The translations under genes were made by a program, and so were the position numbers. Positions 1-8,999 of a DNA stretch of 64,000 nucleotides are shown here, in pieces. Origin of the DNA: Streptomyces sp. NBC_00234 (lineage in GTDB: Bacteria > Actinomycetota > Actinomycetes > Streptomycetales > Streptomycetaceae); contig NZ_CP108101.1 in the NCBI RefSeq assembly GCF_036195325.1, positions 8,060,001-8,124,000 of the forward strand, read 5' to 3'. The notes under the pieces are model-generated. The model was not told where the DNA came from. It did not search any database and was given only the letters and a program-made list of their open reading frames with translations. Numbering within the stretch: the stretch's first letter is position 1; each line of letters begins with the position of its first letter.

Positions 1-203
1 GTGTCCGCTCCGAGCCCCTGTGCGGCGAACAGCTCGGCCGCATCCCCATGACCGTCGGTCTGGGTGTAGCGGTTCCGGGTCGGAGGGGGGAGGGCGACGA
101 AACCGTCGCCGCCCAGCCTCCGCCACCAGGCTTTCACCTGGGTGAGATCCGAGCGTCTCCGTGCTGGAGTCGTCCTGCGCGGGGCCGGATGCCGACCGGT
201 CAT
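1..203 (-). CDS. possible 5' part of an unrecognised gene running off the left edge
   Basis: An ATG at 203 (reading leftward) is preceded by a good GAGGAGG ribosome site, and the frame is open to the window edge. The first ~35 codons have G/C-rich third positions. Beyond the G6 run at 85-90 this frame loses its codon bias, while another frame gains a protein-like reading (DAAELFAAQGLGAD). This suggests a frameshift at the homopolymer or a start in the wrong frame. No family is recognised. Confidence 0.35.
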   Translation of the reverse strand, partial: MTGRHPAPRRTTPARRRSDLTQVKAWWRRLGGDGFVALPPPTRNRYTQTDGHGDAAELFAAQGLGAD

Positions 204-420
204 GTGAGGTCCTCCTCGGCGAGGTTCCGCGCCCGGCCCCGCCTACCGGCCCGGTGCGTATGAGATGTGTGCGTGCCTTTGCCCCGCCCTGTCACGGAGG
301 CAGGCTGTCGCTGTTGCTCCGGAGGGCATCATCGTGCGGGGTGCGGGCGGGATCCGGACTGCCGGCCGGCGTCCGGGGGTGGTGCCCTCCACGCACCGGT
401 GTCGGCGAGGAGGCTGAAGG

Positions 421-1239
421 TCAGGCGGTGTCCATCTGCTGATGGCGCTCCTGCATCCGGGCAATGACGCGCTCCCGGCCCAGCTGCTTGGCCTGACGGA
501 GTTTCGCTTCCGCGAGCAGCACCGGAATCCAGAACAACCAGCCCCACAGACTGAAGTCCACCACCCCGCCCCACACCAGGGCCTTGTTCACGCCGAACGA
601 CAGAGCGAATGTCAGTACGTACGCTGCGACCCGATGGGCCAGAAGCAGGCGCAGTGGTGCGTTCAGCGGCCCCTGCAGAAGCTCGACCGCCGCCGCCAGT
701 TCGGCGGCCTGGAGGTCCTCTTCGGCCGCCCCGGCGGGCTCGCCGAGGGCGGCACGACGGAGCGCGTCGGAGACCAGCACGCTCTGTTCCGCAACGGCGG
801 CCTGCTGAGCCTGTCCTTGGAGGGCGCCCGTCTTGAGCTCGTCCCAGTAACCGCGACCCGCCCAGCCCGTCGCGTCTTCGACGCGCCGGCGTTCCTCCGA
901 CCCGGCCGGCGCCAACTCGTCGATCCTCGCCTGGAGGCCCGCCGCACGGTTCGAACGACCGGGGTACGTAAAGGAGTCGGCGCGAAGGCACAACTCCAGA
1001 TACGACACCAAGAGCCCGAGATCGTCCTGCGCCAGCGCGAGGCCCTTGCGGTACGCGGTCTCGGCCCCGGCGTCGTGGTCGTCCTCGTCCTCCGCGGCAT
1101 GGGCCTGTCCGAGCCAGCGGAAGAGAACGGGATCCGGCCCGACCTCCGCAAGTCCCGCCTCCGCCGTCGTTCTGACAGCGGCGTAGCCACCCACCTCGAA
1201 AAGCTCGGAGCATCGCTCCACGTACTGCTGCTGTGACAC
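421..1239 (-). CDS. TPR-like protein with C-terminal membrane hairpin, function unknown
   Basis: About 272 aa. The GTG at 1239 is chosen because it follows a G-rich ribosome site (GGGGTGGGGAC); an upstream ATG at 1314 has no such site. Residues ~1-95 are helical and Ala/Leu-rich with a tetratricopeptide-like pattern (FRWLGQAHAAED, AYRKGLALAQDD). The middle is charged and helical. Two membrane segments lie near residues 205-222 and 229-246, followed by a basic tail (LRQAKQLGRERVIARMQ). It probably sits in the cytoplasmic membrane with its TPR-like part in the cytosol. It is divergent from nothing obvious and no partner is suggested. Family not recognised by name. Confidence 0.8.
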   Translation of the reverse strand: MSQQQYVERCSELFEVGGYAAVRTTAEAGLAEVGPDPVLFRWLGQAHAAEDEDDHDAGAETAYRKGLALAQDDLGLLVSYLELCLRADSFTYPGRSNRAAGLQARIDELAPAGSEERRRVEDATGWAGRGYWDELKTGALQGQAQQAAVAEQSVLVSDALRRAALGEPAGAAEEDLQAAELAAAVELLQGPLNAPLRLLLAHRVAAYVLTFALSFGVNKALVWGGVVDFSLWGWLFWIPVLLAEAKLRQAKQLGRERVIARMQERHQQMDTA

Positions 1240-1409
1240 GTCCCCACCCCAGTTGTCCGAACAATCACCCTGCGTAGAACTCGGTGCCGCTGTCAATGGC
1301 TGCTGGATCACCATGTGCAGGTCAACCGCGTGCGGGTGTGCCTCGGCGGGCGATCGCCGATCCGGCCACGAAGGACCGGACGAGGTACTGCGACTTCCTT
1401 GCCGAACTG

Positions 1410-2078
1410 CTACCGAGCCGTTCCGCAGCGCTCGCGGAGGAGCTCGACACCGTCGCCTTCCAGGTCGTCGACATATACCTCGCGCCCGGTCATGGCCATC
1501 GTCAGGGCCACGGTGCTACCGGACACCAGCGCCCCGGATCCGGTCTCGAAAGGGCCGTCATCCGCGACGAGTCGTAGATCGCCGATGCGTCCCTTGGCAA
1601 GGACCACGAGATCCGATCCCTGGTAGTACTCAGCCACCCGTGTGACCGTCTCGATCGGGTAGTCGCGGTGGATGCCCAGCGGGCGCCGGATGTCTTCTGC
1701 ATGCACGATCGTCTCGCCGAGCATGGCGACGGCCGGGAGGGGAGGCTTGGTTCTGCTGGGGACAACGCGCCGGAACCGTTCAAGTGTCTCGGCCGGATTC
1801 GCCCCGAGCTGTTCGGCCAGCCGCATTGCTACCTGCTTGTCGAAGTCGAATCGGCAGCGGATCACACCCGCCATCCAGCGCACCGGGTTGAGGCTCGCCG
1901 CCGCAGTGAGATGTGCCAGCACCTCACGCACCGTCAATCCACTGCACAGTGACGGCGTCGCCCATTGAACGTCCGACGTATCCGCAAGATCGGCTACCAA
2001 CGCCGCTCGCTCAGCATGGATGAGCGGCCATACCGGGGCCTCCGGGCTGCGATCGGCTGCCGGCTTCGAACCAGTCAT
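1410..2078 (-). CDS. maleylpyruvate isomerase family mycothiol-dependent enzyme (DinB-like fold)
   Basis: 222 aa. The start at 2078 has an AGGAGG ribosome site nine bases upstream; the longer frame to 2336 is discarded. The N-terminus (HAERAALVADLADTSDVQW, then CSGLTVREVLAHLTAAA) is the typical opening of the actinobacterial TIGR03083/MDMPI family. These are four-helix-bundle metalloenzymes thought to use mycothiol as cofactor in thiol transfer or detoxification. The helix carrying AMLGETIVHAEDIRRPLG supplies a likely metal-binding His. The substrate cannot be told from sequence. The neighbouring LysE exporter is transcribed away from it. Confidence 0.88.
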   Translation of the reverse strand: MTGSKPAADRSPEAPVWPLIHAERAALVADLADTSDVQWATPSLCSGLTVREVLAHLTAAASLNPVRWMAGVIRCRFDFDKQVAMRLAEQLGANPAETLERFRRVVPSRTKPPLPAVAMLGETIVHAEDIRRPLGIHRDYPIETVTRVAEYYQGSDLVVLAKGRIGDLRLVADDGPFETGSGALVSGSTVALTMAMTGREVYVDDLEGDGVELLRERCGTAR

Positions 2079-2339
2079 GTGGACGATCCTCCTCCTGCGA
2101 GTTGTGCCCTGCACCGCCCCGGAGCACAGGGGTGGCCGGCAGAGCATTCGATGAAGAGACTCTCGCCCTCGAACAAGGTCATCGCCCAGCGACACTCCTT
2201 CCTGGGCGCCCGGACCGGGGTCGCGCGGACGTCGGAGTGGGCACACAGAGCCGACGGCAGATCCTGGTGCTGGTCGTGCATGATTTCCGGCTACCCCCGC
2301 CAACAACGCTGCAGGTCCGGCGGGGTATTCTGGCATCCC

Positions 2340-2978
2340 ATGGCAATGAGCACAGCCCTGTGGTCCTTCGCCCTCGTTGTAGGGCTTCTTACTCTGACTC
2401 CCGGTCTCGACACCGCGCTGATCCTGCGCACGTCGGCCCTCGGCCGGCGCAGGAGAGCCTGGGGCGTCGTCCTGGGAATCCAGACCGGCACCCTGCTGTG
2501 GGGAGCGTTCACCTCACTCGGAGTGACCGCACTTCTCACCGCTTCCCACCTGGCCTACACGGCGTTGCGCTGGATCGGGGCCGGCTACCTGATCTGGATG
2601 GGGGCCCGCATGCTCCGGGACACCTTCCGGGGCCTGCCCGCGTCGGACCTGGACGATTCTGTCCTGACGGCCGACGCGGACTCGGTCAGCAGCGGCTGGC
2701 GGCAGGGAACGCTCACCAACCTCCTGAACCCGAAGATGGGCGCCTTCTACGTCGCGGTCCTGCCCCAGTTCATCCCTCCGGGCGTACCCCACTTCACGAT
2801 GGGTCTCCTGCTCACCACGGTGCACATCCTCACCGGTCTGCTCTGGTCGGCCGTCCTCATCGGCTTCGCCCGCGTCCTGCATGGCTGGCTCCGCAAACCC
2901 CAGGCGCGCCGCTTGCTCGACCGGATCACCGGCACGGTCATCGGCGTCTTCGGCATCAGACTGGCACTCGGCAACTGA
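2340..2978 (+). CDS. LysE/RhtB family amino-acid exporter
   Basis: 212 aa, the usual family length. The N-terminal helix ends in LTPGLDTALILRTSALG, matching the family signature TPGPD...R. Further family traits are WIGAGYLIWMGARML and the NLLNPKMGAFYVAVLPQFIP segment with its Asn-Pro-Lys. About six membrane helices are visible. The family exports basic or neutral amino acids and their derivatives by proton exchange. Either ATG 2340 or the in-frame ATG 2346 could be the start; neither has a strong ribosome site. It is divergent from the mycothiol-type enzyme, so the ~260-bp gap should hold promoters for both. Confidence 0.92.
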   Translation: MAMSTALWSFALVVGLLTLTPGLDTALILRTSALGRRRRAWGVVLGIQTGTLLWGAFTSLGVTALLTASHLAYTALRWIGAGYLIWMGARMLRDTFRGLPASDLDDSVLTADADSVSSGWRQGTLTNLLNPKMGAFYVAVLPQFIPPGVPHFTMGLLLTTVHILTGLLWSAVLIGFARVLHGWLRKPQARRLLDRITGTVIGVFGIRLALGN

Positions 2979-3079
2979 CCCTCCGGGTGCCCGGTTCCGG
3001 CGGCCTGCTCAGCTGTCCGTCCGTTCGTCCGCCCGCACGCACGTCCGGTCGTGGGCTACGGGCGGGGTGAGTGTGCCGG

Positions 3080-3835
3080 TCATGCGGCGGGCCGCGTCCC
3101 GAGTGCCTGTGCCAATCGGGCACTTTGCTCCCGGGTGATGCCCTGGGCGAGGTGTGTCTCGCACCGCGGACTCATGACACCGTCGCAGTGCAGGATTCCC
3201 TGGAACACCTCCGGGTCGTCCGAGAGCGGAGAGACGGCAGGGAGCGTCCATGCAGCCGGTTCCCACAGGGGGTGGTCGGCGAGGAGCGCTTCCGCGAGGT
3301 GCGGCGCCAGCGCCGAGCTGACGCCGGCACGCAGGAGCGCGTCGCCGACGACCCCTGCGGCTTCCTCGGGCAGGTCCTGGTCGCCGAGAGCCGGCAGCAA
3401 GAGGAGCAGCCGTGCGTAAGCGGCGTGGACTCCCGGGGCTGTGAGGTCGGGCGTGCGGGCGATGTGGTGGAGCTCCCGCCAGGAGAGCCCCGGCCCGGCC
3501 TGGTGCCCGCTGACGGTGGCCAGGTGGCCGTACCGTCTCCACTCGGGGTGGGTGATGAAGTACTCCGTCGCCGGATCCTCGGGGATGTTGCACCCGAGGA
3601 CCACTGCGGTGTGGCCGCCTGCGAACGGGATCCGGAATGCGGGCCAGCGGTCCTCGTCGCTCAGCGCATCGCAGGCCGCGTCGGCATCGGCCCCGTCGAC
3701 ACCGAACCATCCCTGCGTGGCGTCGTACTCCTCCGTCTCGCTCAGCCACATCAGGTAGGCATCCCAGAACCCCGGAAGTGCCAGCAGTTCCTCGCCCGCG
3801 ACAACAGGTGCCTTCTCAAATCCCTCTATCACCAT
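3080..3835 (-). CDS. conserved-looking actinobacterial protein, function unknown
   Basis: 251 aa, acidic, soluble, with no signal peptide. The N-terminal half carries aromatic stretches (LPGFWDAYLMWLSETEEYDATQGWF split by acidic residues; EYFITHPEWRRYGHLATVSG). The C-terminal half is Leu/Ala-rich and helical (ARLLLLLPALGDQDLPEEAAG). Codon use is typical of a real gene. The layout resembles small Streptomyces proteins related to SUKH or immunity families, but no diagnostic motif is seen, so no function is assigned. Confidence 0.75.
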   Translation of the reverse strand: MVIEGFEKAPVVAGEELLALPGFWDAYLMWLSETEEYDATQGWFGVDGADADAACDALSDEDRWPAFRIPFAGGHTAVVLGCNIPEDPATEYFITHPEWRRYGHLATVSGHQAGPGLSWRELHHIARTPDLTAPGVHAAYARLLLLLPALGDQDLPEEAAGVVGDALLRAGVSSALAPHLAEALLADHPLWEPAAWTLPAVSPLSDDPEVFQGILHCDGVMSPRCETHLAQGITREQSARLAQALGTRPAA

Positions 3836-4090
3836 CGGCCCAGGCTCTCACCCGCCTATGACAGCCCGAGTGCGGCATGGAGTGGCCCCTCGCGCCGAAG
3901 CACCGTCACAGGCTTCCCGAACTGCAGCGGGCTGAGCCCGGTGAACGGGGCTCTCCAGGACGGCTCCGACGCCGTGATCACACCAGCCACGGCGAGATCG
4001 TCTCGCCTTGATCGCGCTGTGGGTCCCGCCAACCTCTGGCGGGATATATCTCGGTCGCCAGGACGGTTTCGGCATGAGAGCCTCACGCCC

Positions 4091-4504
4091 GTGGCTACTG
4101 AAACCGAGGTAGGAGAGCGGTTGCACCAGCGCGGCTGGCGGACGGCATTCACGGTCGCTGAAAGGGTGAACGCGTGGGCCGCCCTGGTGACCGCCATCGA
4201 GCGCGGCTACGGCGACGACATCTACGAGTACACCAACGACCTCTACTGCCGAAACTGGCTCCACGAGGCTTGGCTTCTCCTGGACGAACACATCGTCCAG
4301 CTCTGGACCCTGCAGATCAAGGCACTGGACGACCGGTACAAGGCCGCGACCTTCGACGACGATGGCCAAGCACTCGACCAGTTTCACAGGCTGCCTGGCC
4401 TCGACCTGTGGTGGTGGCGGCGACACCCTCGCATCCTCACTGGAGACCTCGGGCGTTCGCTTCGTTCGGCCGGTGCCATCGGCGCCGAAGTGGACACAGC
4501 ATGA
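4091..4504 (+). CDS. small hypothetical protein
   Basis: About 137 aa from a GTG at 4091. Only this segment of a much longer open frame (from 3071) has protein-like composition: RVNAWAALVTAIERGYGDDI, then YTNDLYCRNWLHEAWLLLDE. It is aromatic and acidic, probably all-helical. The ribosome site is weak, so the start is uncertain. The upstream part of the same frame is the antisense of the gene at 3080-3835. No family recognised. Confidence 0.55.
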   Translation: MATETEVGERLHQRGWRTAFTVAERVNAWAALVTAIERGYGDDIYEYTNDLYCRNWLHEAWLLLDEHIVQLWTLQIKALDDRYKAATFDDDGQALDQFHRLPGLDLWWWRRHPRILTGDLGRSLRSAGAIGAEVDTA

Positions 4505-4677
4505 CCCTCAGCCTTGTGGGATCAAGGAACATCTCTCAGCGCTCGCCGGTCGAGCCGGGGCCCGCAGAATCACTCCACGGAATGTGAGCCAGAACCCGGG
4601 AATGGGCTTCGGCTCACCATTTGTGCACCTTGCCGACATGGCAATTCCGTGCGCTGAATCAAGCCCAGGTCGGCTGC

Positions 4678-4795
4678 GGTGCCGACGGGATTCGAACCCG
4701 CGGACAGGTAGGAGCAGGCCCGCCCCGTCTCCGTCAGTCGCCGTGAGAGGGACCTCGCCCACGGCGATCGCAATGGGCCGCTCTGCCACGGCACC
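4678..4795 (-). tRNA. tRNA-like gene with an abnormally long or degenerate middle
   Basis: Read on the minus strand, the ends form a perfect 7-bp acceptor stem (GGTGCCG with CGGCACC) that extends by a few more pairs outside. The A-box region TGGCAGAGCGG and B-box GGTTCGAATCC match tRNA consensus. There is a 4-bp D stem (GCAG/TTGC) and a 5-bp T stem closing TTCGAAT. The base after the acceptor is G, as in serine tRNAs, and CCA is not encoded. The span is 118 nt, longer than class II tRNAs, and I cannot find a clean 5-bp anticodon stem with a T33 loop. It could be an odd long-arm tRNA or a tRNA pseudogene with an insertion. The anticodon is not assigned. Confidence 0.6.
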
Positions 4796-5047
4796 GCAAC
4801 CTGCGGGTCTGCGCGCAGCCCCGCTCCGACTCAGGGTAGAGACATCGCCCTCCGCGGACGAGTCCTTATAGGACCCCGGCAACTGCTGCTGCGTGACCAC
4901 AGGGTTGGTGCCAGAACCCGCGTTCTGACGGCGCTGCGGTACCTGCCAGGGCGGCACCGGCACTCAGCGCCCTCGCCGCCATGACGCGTGGGACTTCACG
5001 GCGCCTGGCTGGAGGGGCTGGGATTCACGTCATCGCGTCGTTCTTGA

Positions 5048-5254
5048 TCACCCGTCTCGGGCAACGTCCCCAACAACGGCCGTATCAAGCAGTGGGCGAC
5101 CACCTCGGCACCCGCCGATCACGCCGAGACTCTGGCTCGCTGGGAGGCGTTCAACTACGCCCGCACAGGAACCGCGTTCGCTGCCTTCGGACTGCTGATC
5201 GTTCTCTCCACGTGTCGAAGGCACTCGCCTCGAGATCCGGACGACGGGCTCTAG
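5048..5254 (+). pseudogene. C-terminal remnant of a DUF1772 (anthrone-oxygenase-like) membrane protein
   Basis: An open stretch of ~68 codons without a start reads NVPNNGRIKQW, then ARWEAFNYARTGTAFAAFGL and a closing membrane helix. This matches the C-terminus of DUF1772 proteins, which carry N-V-P-x-N and R-W-x-x-F before the last helix. An in-frame stop just upstream and no recognisable N-terminal helices mean it is truncated. The tail overlaps the stop codon of the convergent repeat protein. Confidence 0.55.
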
Positions 5255-6732
5255 CTGCCGACGCCGGCGAGATCGAGAAGTCGGTGCATCAGCTCCGGGG
5301 ACAGGGCGGGGTTGCGGGCCGCTGTCGTGGGCATGGCGCCCGCGCCCAGCATCTCGATCAGTCGCGCGTGGGGCAGGCGCGGATCGCCTACGGCCTGGCG
5401 GCGCACCATGGCGTCCTCGTCATAGGAGAGCCGCTCGACCAGTTCCGGCGGCGCCTCGGGGTCGAAGAGTGCCGCGTACCGCAGGCGGTGGTTCGGGTCC
5501 TCCGCGAACCGGGCGAGACCCGGGCGGGCGAAGTTCCGGCGGAAGGCCAGCATGCCCCAGCTCAACCCCTGCCAGTCGGCGAACATCTCCACGAGCAGTT
5601 CGTGCGGGGCGTGGTTGTTCTCGCACAGCATCAACCGGACGTAGTAGTCCTCGTCGCCTGCCAGCCTCTCGACCACGTCGCCCGGCAGTTCCGGCGCGCA
5701 TGTCGCTGCCCGGCGCAGCAGGACGTGGGACGAGGCGGCGATCTCCCGTAGCGCGTCCGGATCGCCGAGGCGTTCCTCGACCCAGGCGGGCACCGGATGG
5801 CGGCCCTCGGACACGGTGTAGTCGATCGCCGTCCGCTGCTCCTCCGTGAGATCCCCACGCAGTGAGACCGCGAGCCGGACCGAGGCGACCCCGTCGGTGG
5901 CCAACGACAGGGCGAGAGCCGTCGGGATGTGCCGGTTGCAGGCGGCTGCATGGCGAATCCGGTCGTCCTCGTGCGCCACGAGGAGCCGCGCCAGCGCTGG
6001 TTCGACGGGTGCCTTGAACGCGGCGTCCCGGCGCCGTTTGTCGTCCTCCTCGGCGAGGAAGTCCTCGACCGTGACCGCGAGCGGCACGTCGACGCGGGTT
6101 ACGCGTTCGACCGCCTTGCGTACGTGGGGATCGGCGTCGGCCTCGGCCGCGGCCCGGACTTCCGGGCGTAGCCGGGGCCAGCTCCATGAGTCGATGGCGG
6201 CGGACCGGACGCGCGGGTCGGGGTCCTCGGCCAGGGAGAGCAGTGTCTCGTCCGGCAGGCCAATCAGAGCCGTGGCCCTGTAGCGCAGCCGCGCCTCGGG
6301 GTCGGTCGCGACCCGGAGGACGACATCTGCCGGCAGCTCGACGCCGAACTCGGTCGCCATGAAGACCGCGTAGCGGCGCACTTTCGGGTCCGGATCGTCG
6401 ACCAGTACGGCGAGCGCTTCCGGCGGCAGGTACGGGTTCTCGGCGAGAATCCGACGGACCTGGGGATCGGTGTGCGTGACGGCGGCCATGGCCACCTGGG
6501 ACGACAGCTTCCGATAGGCCAACCACGACGTGGGACAGGGCAGCGGGTCGACCGTGAAGACGCGCCGGAGAACCGAAGACGGTGCAGCGGGGTTCACCGC
6601 GAGCCCCATGATCCATTCCGCGTGCAGGGCCGTGTCGGCACCGAGTACCCGCAGGGCTTCGGTCCGGGTGGTACCCGATCCCTCCAGGGCGTCGAACGCT
6701 ATGCATGTCGGCTTCTCACCCGTGTTTTCCAC
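5251..6732 (-). CDS. HEAT/leucine-rich-variant repeat protein
   Basis: 493 aa, essentially all built from ~23-30-residue helical repeats of the LRV/HEAT type. Examples are VRRILAENPYLPPEALAVL, VRRYAVFMATEFGVELPADV, VRSAAIDSWSWPRLRPEV and LRYAALFDPEAPPELVERL. The recurring pattern is D-P-x-x-x-V-R-x-x-x-A followed by N/D-P-x-x-P-x-x-x-L. Such proteins are soluble scaffolds with unknown partners in Streptomyces. The annotated start is a GTG without a good ribosome site; an internal start near the MGLAVNPAAP segment is possible. It stands alone, convergent with the DUF1772 remnant. Confidence 0.88.
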   Translation of the reverse strand: MENTGEKPTCIAFDALEGSGTTRTEALRVLGADTALHAEWIMGLAVNPAAPSSVLRRVFTVDPLPCPTSWLAYRKLSSQVAMAAVTHTDPQVRRILAENPYLPPEALAVLVDDPDPKVRRYAVFMATEFGVELPADVVLRVATDPEARLRYRATALIGLPDETLLSLAEDPDPRVRSAAIDSWSWPRLRPEVRAAAEADADPHVRKAVERVTRVDVPLAVTVEDFLAEEDDKRRRDAAFKAPVEPALARLLVAHEDDRIRHAAACNRHIPTALALSLATDGVASVRLAVSLRGDLTEEQRTAIDYTVSEGRHPVPAWVEERLGDPDALREIAASSHVLLRRAATCAPELPGDVVERLAGDEDYYVRLMLCENNHAPHELLVEMFADWQGLSWGMLAFRRNFARPGLARFAEDPNHRLRYAALFDPEAPPELVERLSYDEDAMVRRQAVGDPRLPHARLIEMLGAGAMPTTAARNPALSPELMHRLLDLAGVGS

Positions 6733-6910
6733 GGAGTGATCTTTGCAGACCCGTCCTGTGGTCCTCGGGTTCTGTCGTCCGGTCGCCCAGTCCCCTGGGG
6801 CGGTTGAGCAAGAAGCGTCTTCTTTTCGCGTGCTGCGACTGCGGAGCTGCGCCTGGTTGCTTCATTCCAGTCACCTGGTTCGCGCAGGCCGACCTGGGTG
6901 CGCTTACTCG

Positions 6911-8065
6911 TCAGCGCCGAGCTCGATAGGGCGGGAAGCTCATCGGGTCGAGGAAGTCCTGATCAGAGTCTGGCCAGCGACAACGCAGCACACTGGCGAT
7001 GCGGCGGATCCACGCGGTGAGGTGGGGCAGGGTGCTGTGGGACTGGGCGGTGCGGGCTGCGGCTTCGAGTGTTTCGATGAGTTGGAGACGACTGTCGTCA
7101 CCAGCTGACCGGGTGTCGAGCAGGGGGAACCGCTGCAGACGGACCAGCGCCCAGGACATGCAGGCCGCGGCGAGGCCGAATCCGTACCGGCGATCGTCCT
7201 CCGCCTCCGGGATGCCGCGGACCAGCGTGCGGCGGTAGTGGTCAGCCAAACCTGTGGCGGTTGGGTCGCCCACCGTGATCCATGCCGGGCCAGGGACATG
7301 CAGACACACGGCGTCGGTCAGCGCGTGTGCGTAGTCGGCGAACTCGAAGTCGATGAGGCGGGCGTCGGTCGGCCCGGAAGCGTGAAGGAGGATGTTGTTG
7401 GCTTCTGCGTCGCCGTTGCTGAGGGCGAGGAACGGGCCTGGTTCGTGCAACTCATCAAGTAAGGCAGTTAGTTCGGTCGCAGCCCGGCCGGCAAGTGGAG
7501 CCCCGAGCGCCATGGCGTGTTCGATCGCTCCCTCCCGGAACCGCGCGAGTCGTCCCGCCCGGTCGGCAGCCGGATCAACCGGCCCCAGCGCGGCTCGGCG
7601 CGCGTAGTAGGCCGCAGCCTGCCCGGCCGTGGCTGCGCCCAGCTCACCGAGGGCGTGAGAGAAGGCGGCCAGCCGCTCGCTGTGAGTCGTCGCTCCGTCG
7701 CGCCGAAGCAGCTGGTCCAGGGCAACGCGGGGTGCGAGGTCTTCGAGCACCAGGAGCCCGGCGGTGATGTCGGCGGCAATGACGCGAGGGGCAAGGCCGC
7801 CCCCGACAACGTCGCCGAGGAATTGGAGCGCAGCATGCTCGGTGCGCAGCCGCCAGGCGGCGGCCCTCGTCTCAGTCGGGTCAGCCTCTACCCACTTGAC
7901 GACGACGGAGCGTGGAGCGGCAGCGCCCCGCAGCCCCACCCGGGCTACGGCCCAGGGTTCCAGCCGCTCCCAACGGTCGACAGCGATCGGAGAGGAGTAG
8001 TGATCAGTCAAGAGGTTCTGCAGAACAGCGGCTCGGGAGATCGCTCTGGGGGCAGGCACCCGCAC
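6911..8065 (-). CDS. aminoglycoside-phosphotransferase-fold kinase (APH family)
   Basis: 384 aa. The APH/choline-kinase fold is supported by a VVVKWVEAD strand carrying the ATP-binding Lys, by the catalytic loop LSNGDAEANNILL (canonical HGDxxxxN, with His replaced by Asn but Asp and Asn kept), and by the metal-binding LIDFEFADY (canonical D-F-E/D). Family members phosphorylate antibiotics or small metabolites; the substrate here is unknown. No antibiotic-cluster genes adjoin it. The HGD His-to-Asn change is tolerated in some family members. Confidence 0.82.
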   Translation of the reverse strand: MRVPAPRAISRAAVLQNLLTDHYSSPIAVDRWERLEPWAVARVGLRGAAAPRSVVVKWVEADPTETRAAAWRLRTEHAALQFLGDVVGGGLAPRVIAADITAGLLVLEDLAPRVALDQLLRRDGATTHSERLAAFSHALGELGAATAGQAAAYYARRAALGPVDPAADRAGRLARFREGAIEHAMALGAPLAGRAATELTALLDELHEPGPFLALSNGDAEANNILLHASGPTDARLIDFEFADYAHALTDAVCLHVPGPAWITVGDPTATGLADHYRRTLVRGIPEAEDDRRYGFGLAAACMSWALVRLQRFPLLDTRSAGDDSRLQLIETLEAAARTAQSHSTLPHLTAWIRRIASVLRCRWPDSDQDFLDPMSFPPYRARR

Positions 8066-8396
8066 ACCCTACGGCTCGAATGCCGGGGCATCGCGCGTCA
8101 GGGCGAGAGATCAAAGGGAGCGGCTGTTGGCCTTTGCTTGCGTACCAACTGGGGGATCTCCAGCGAGCGCAGCACCGGGCCGCAGGTCTTGACTAATACT
8201 CCATCGGCTTCGCCCGCTCCCTCGGTGCCAGCCCCCTCGACATCGGCCCGGACTCACTGTCGCGGGAACCGGCATCCTCGCTCTGACTCCGTACGGCGTC
8301 GCCCGTGGTGTACCGGCAGGCGCCTACCGGATCTGAGGCGGCAACAGGGATTTCCTCATTCCGTGTGCAGGGGAACTGTCGTCCTGGCCACCGAAC
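8066..8396. other. intergenic, no gene seen
   Basis: The open frames here are fragments without ribosome sites or codon bias. It must hold the promoter of the APH-like gene; no repeat or clear -35/-10 pair was recognised. Confidence 0.5.
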
Positions 8397-8999
8397 TCAG
8401 CGGACTCGGTCGTAGACGAGCGCCAACGTGCCGTGCTCGCCCGCGGTCTGGTCGGCGAGTGTCCATCGGCCGGCGGGCAGCCCGTCGTCGAAGAGGCGCG
8501 GGCCGCCGCCGAGGAAGACCGGGAAGACCGTGAGTGCCAGCCGGTCGACCTGGTCGGCTGCGAGCAGGGCCTTGATGACGCTCGCGCTGCTGAGTACGAG
8601 AATGTCGCCGCCTTCGGTGGCCCTCAGCTCCGTGACCGCCTCGGCGGCCGGCTTGTCGACGATCGTCGTCCGCTCCCACGGCGCCACGTCGAGGGTGGAG
8701 GAGAGGACGACCTTGTCGGTGTCGACGAGCCACTTCGCGAAGCCCTCGTCGCGTGGGTCGGCACCCTCCATGCCGATGACGGTGGGCCAGAACCCGAGAA
8801 ATCCCTCGGCGTTGACCCGCCCGAGCAGGGCGGTCGTCGCCGGCTCGCAGAGGCTGGTCAGGTGATCGCGGGCGACGTCGGTATGGGCGTAAGGCATCAC
8901 CCAGCTCATGTCCAGCGGGTTCTCCGGCGCCGCGTAGCGGCCGTCGAGGGAGAGGCTCATGTTGGTGACGACTCGGCGGGCTGCGGTCTGCTCGGTCAC
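8397..8999 (-). CDS. RibD C-terminal-domain dihydrofolate-reductase-like protein
   Basis: 200 aa, beginning at a GTG that overlaps the stop of the upstream regulator by four bases (GTGA), so the two are translationally coupled. The opening NMSLSLDGRYAAPENP, the GRVNAEGF stretch, VVLSSTLDVAPWERTTIV, and GGDILVLSSASVIKALL with VFPVFLGGGPRLFDDG are hallmarks of the RibD_C/DHFR-like NADPH-binding fold. These stand-alone proteins are usually called dihydrofolate reductase family, but their substrates are largely unknown. Coupling to an ArsR-SRPBCC protein suggests it responds to the same small-molecule signal. Confidence 0.9.
   Translation of the reverse strand: MTEQTAARRVVTNMSLSLDGRYAAPENPLDMSWVMPYAHTDVARDHLTSLCEPATTALLGRVNAEGFLGFWPTVIGMEGADPRDEGFAKWLVDTDKVVLSSTLDVAPWERTTIVDKPAAEAVTELRATEGGDILVLSSASVIKALLAADQVDRLALTVFPVFLGGGPRLFDDGLPAGRWTLADQTAGEHGTLALVYDRVR

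Noticed and set aside
329..1264. Long minus-strand frame of 311 codons and the plus-strand frame at 442-1236
   Set aside because: Both are shadows of the TPR-like gene at 421-1239; composition is Arg/Gly/Pro-rich without domain features.
3071..4090. Plus-strand frame of 477 codons starting at 3071
   Set aside because: Most of it is antisense to the gene at 3080-3835; only the part from 4091 looks coding.
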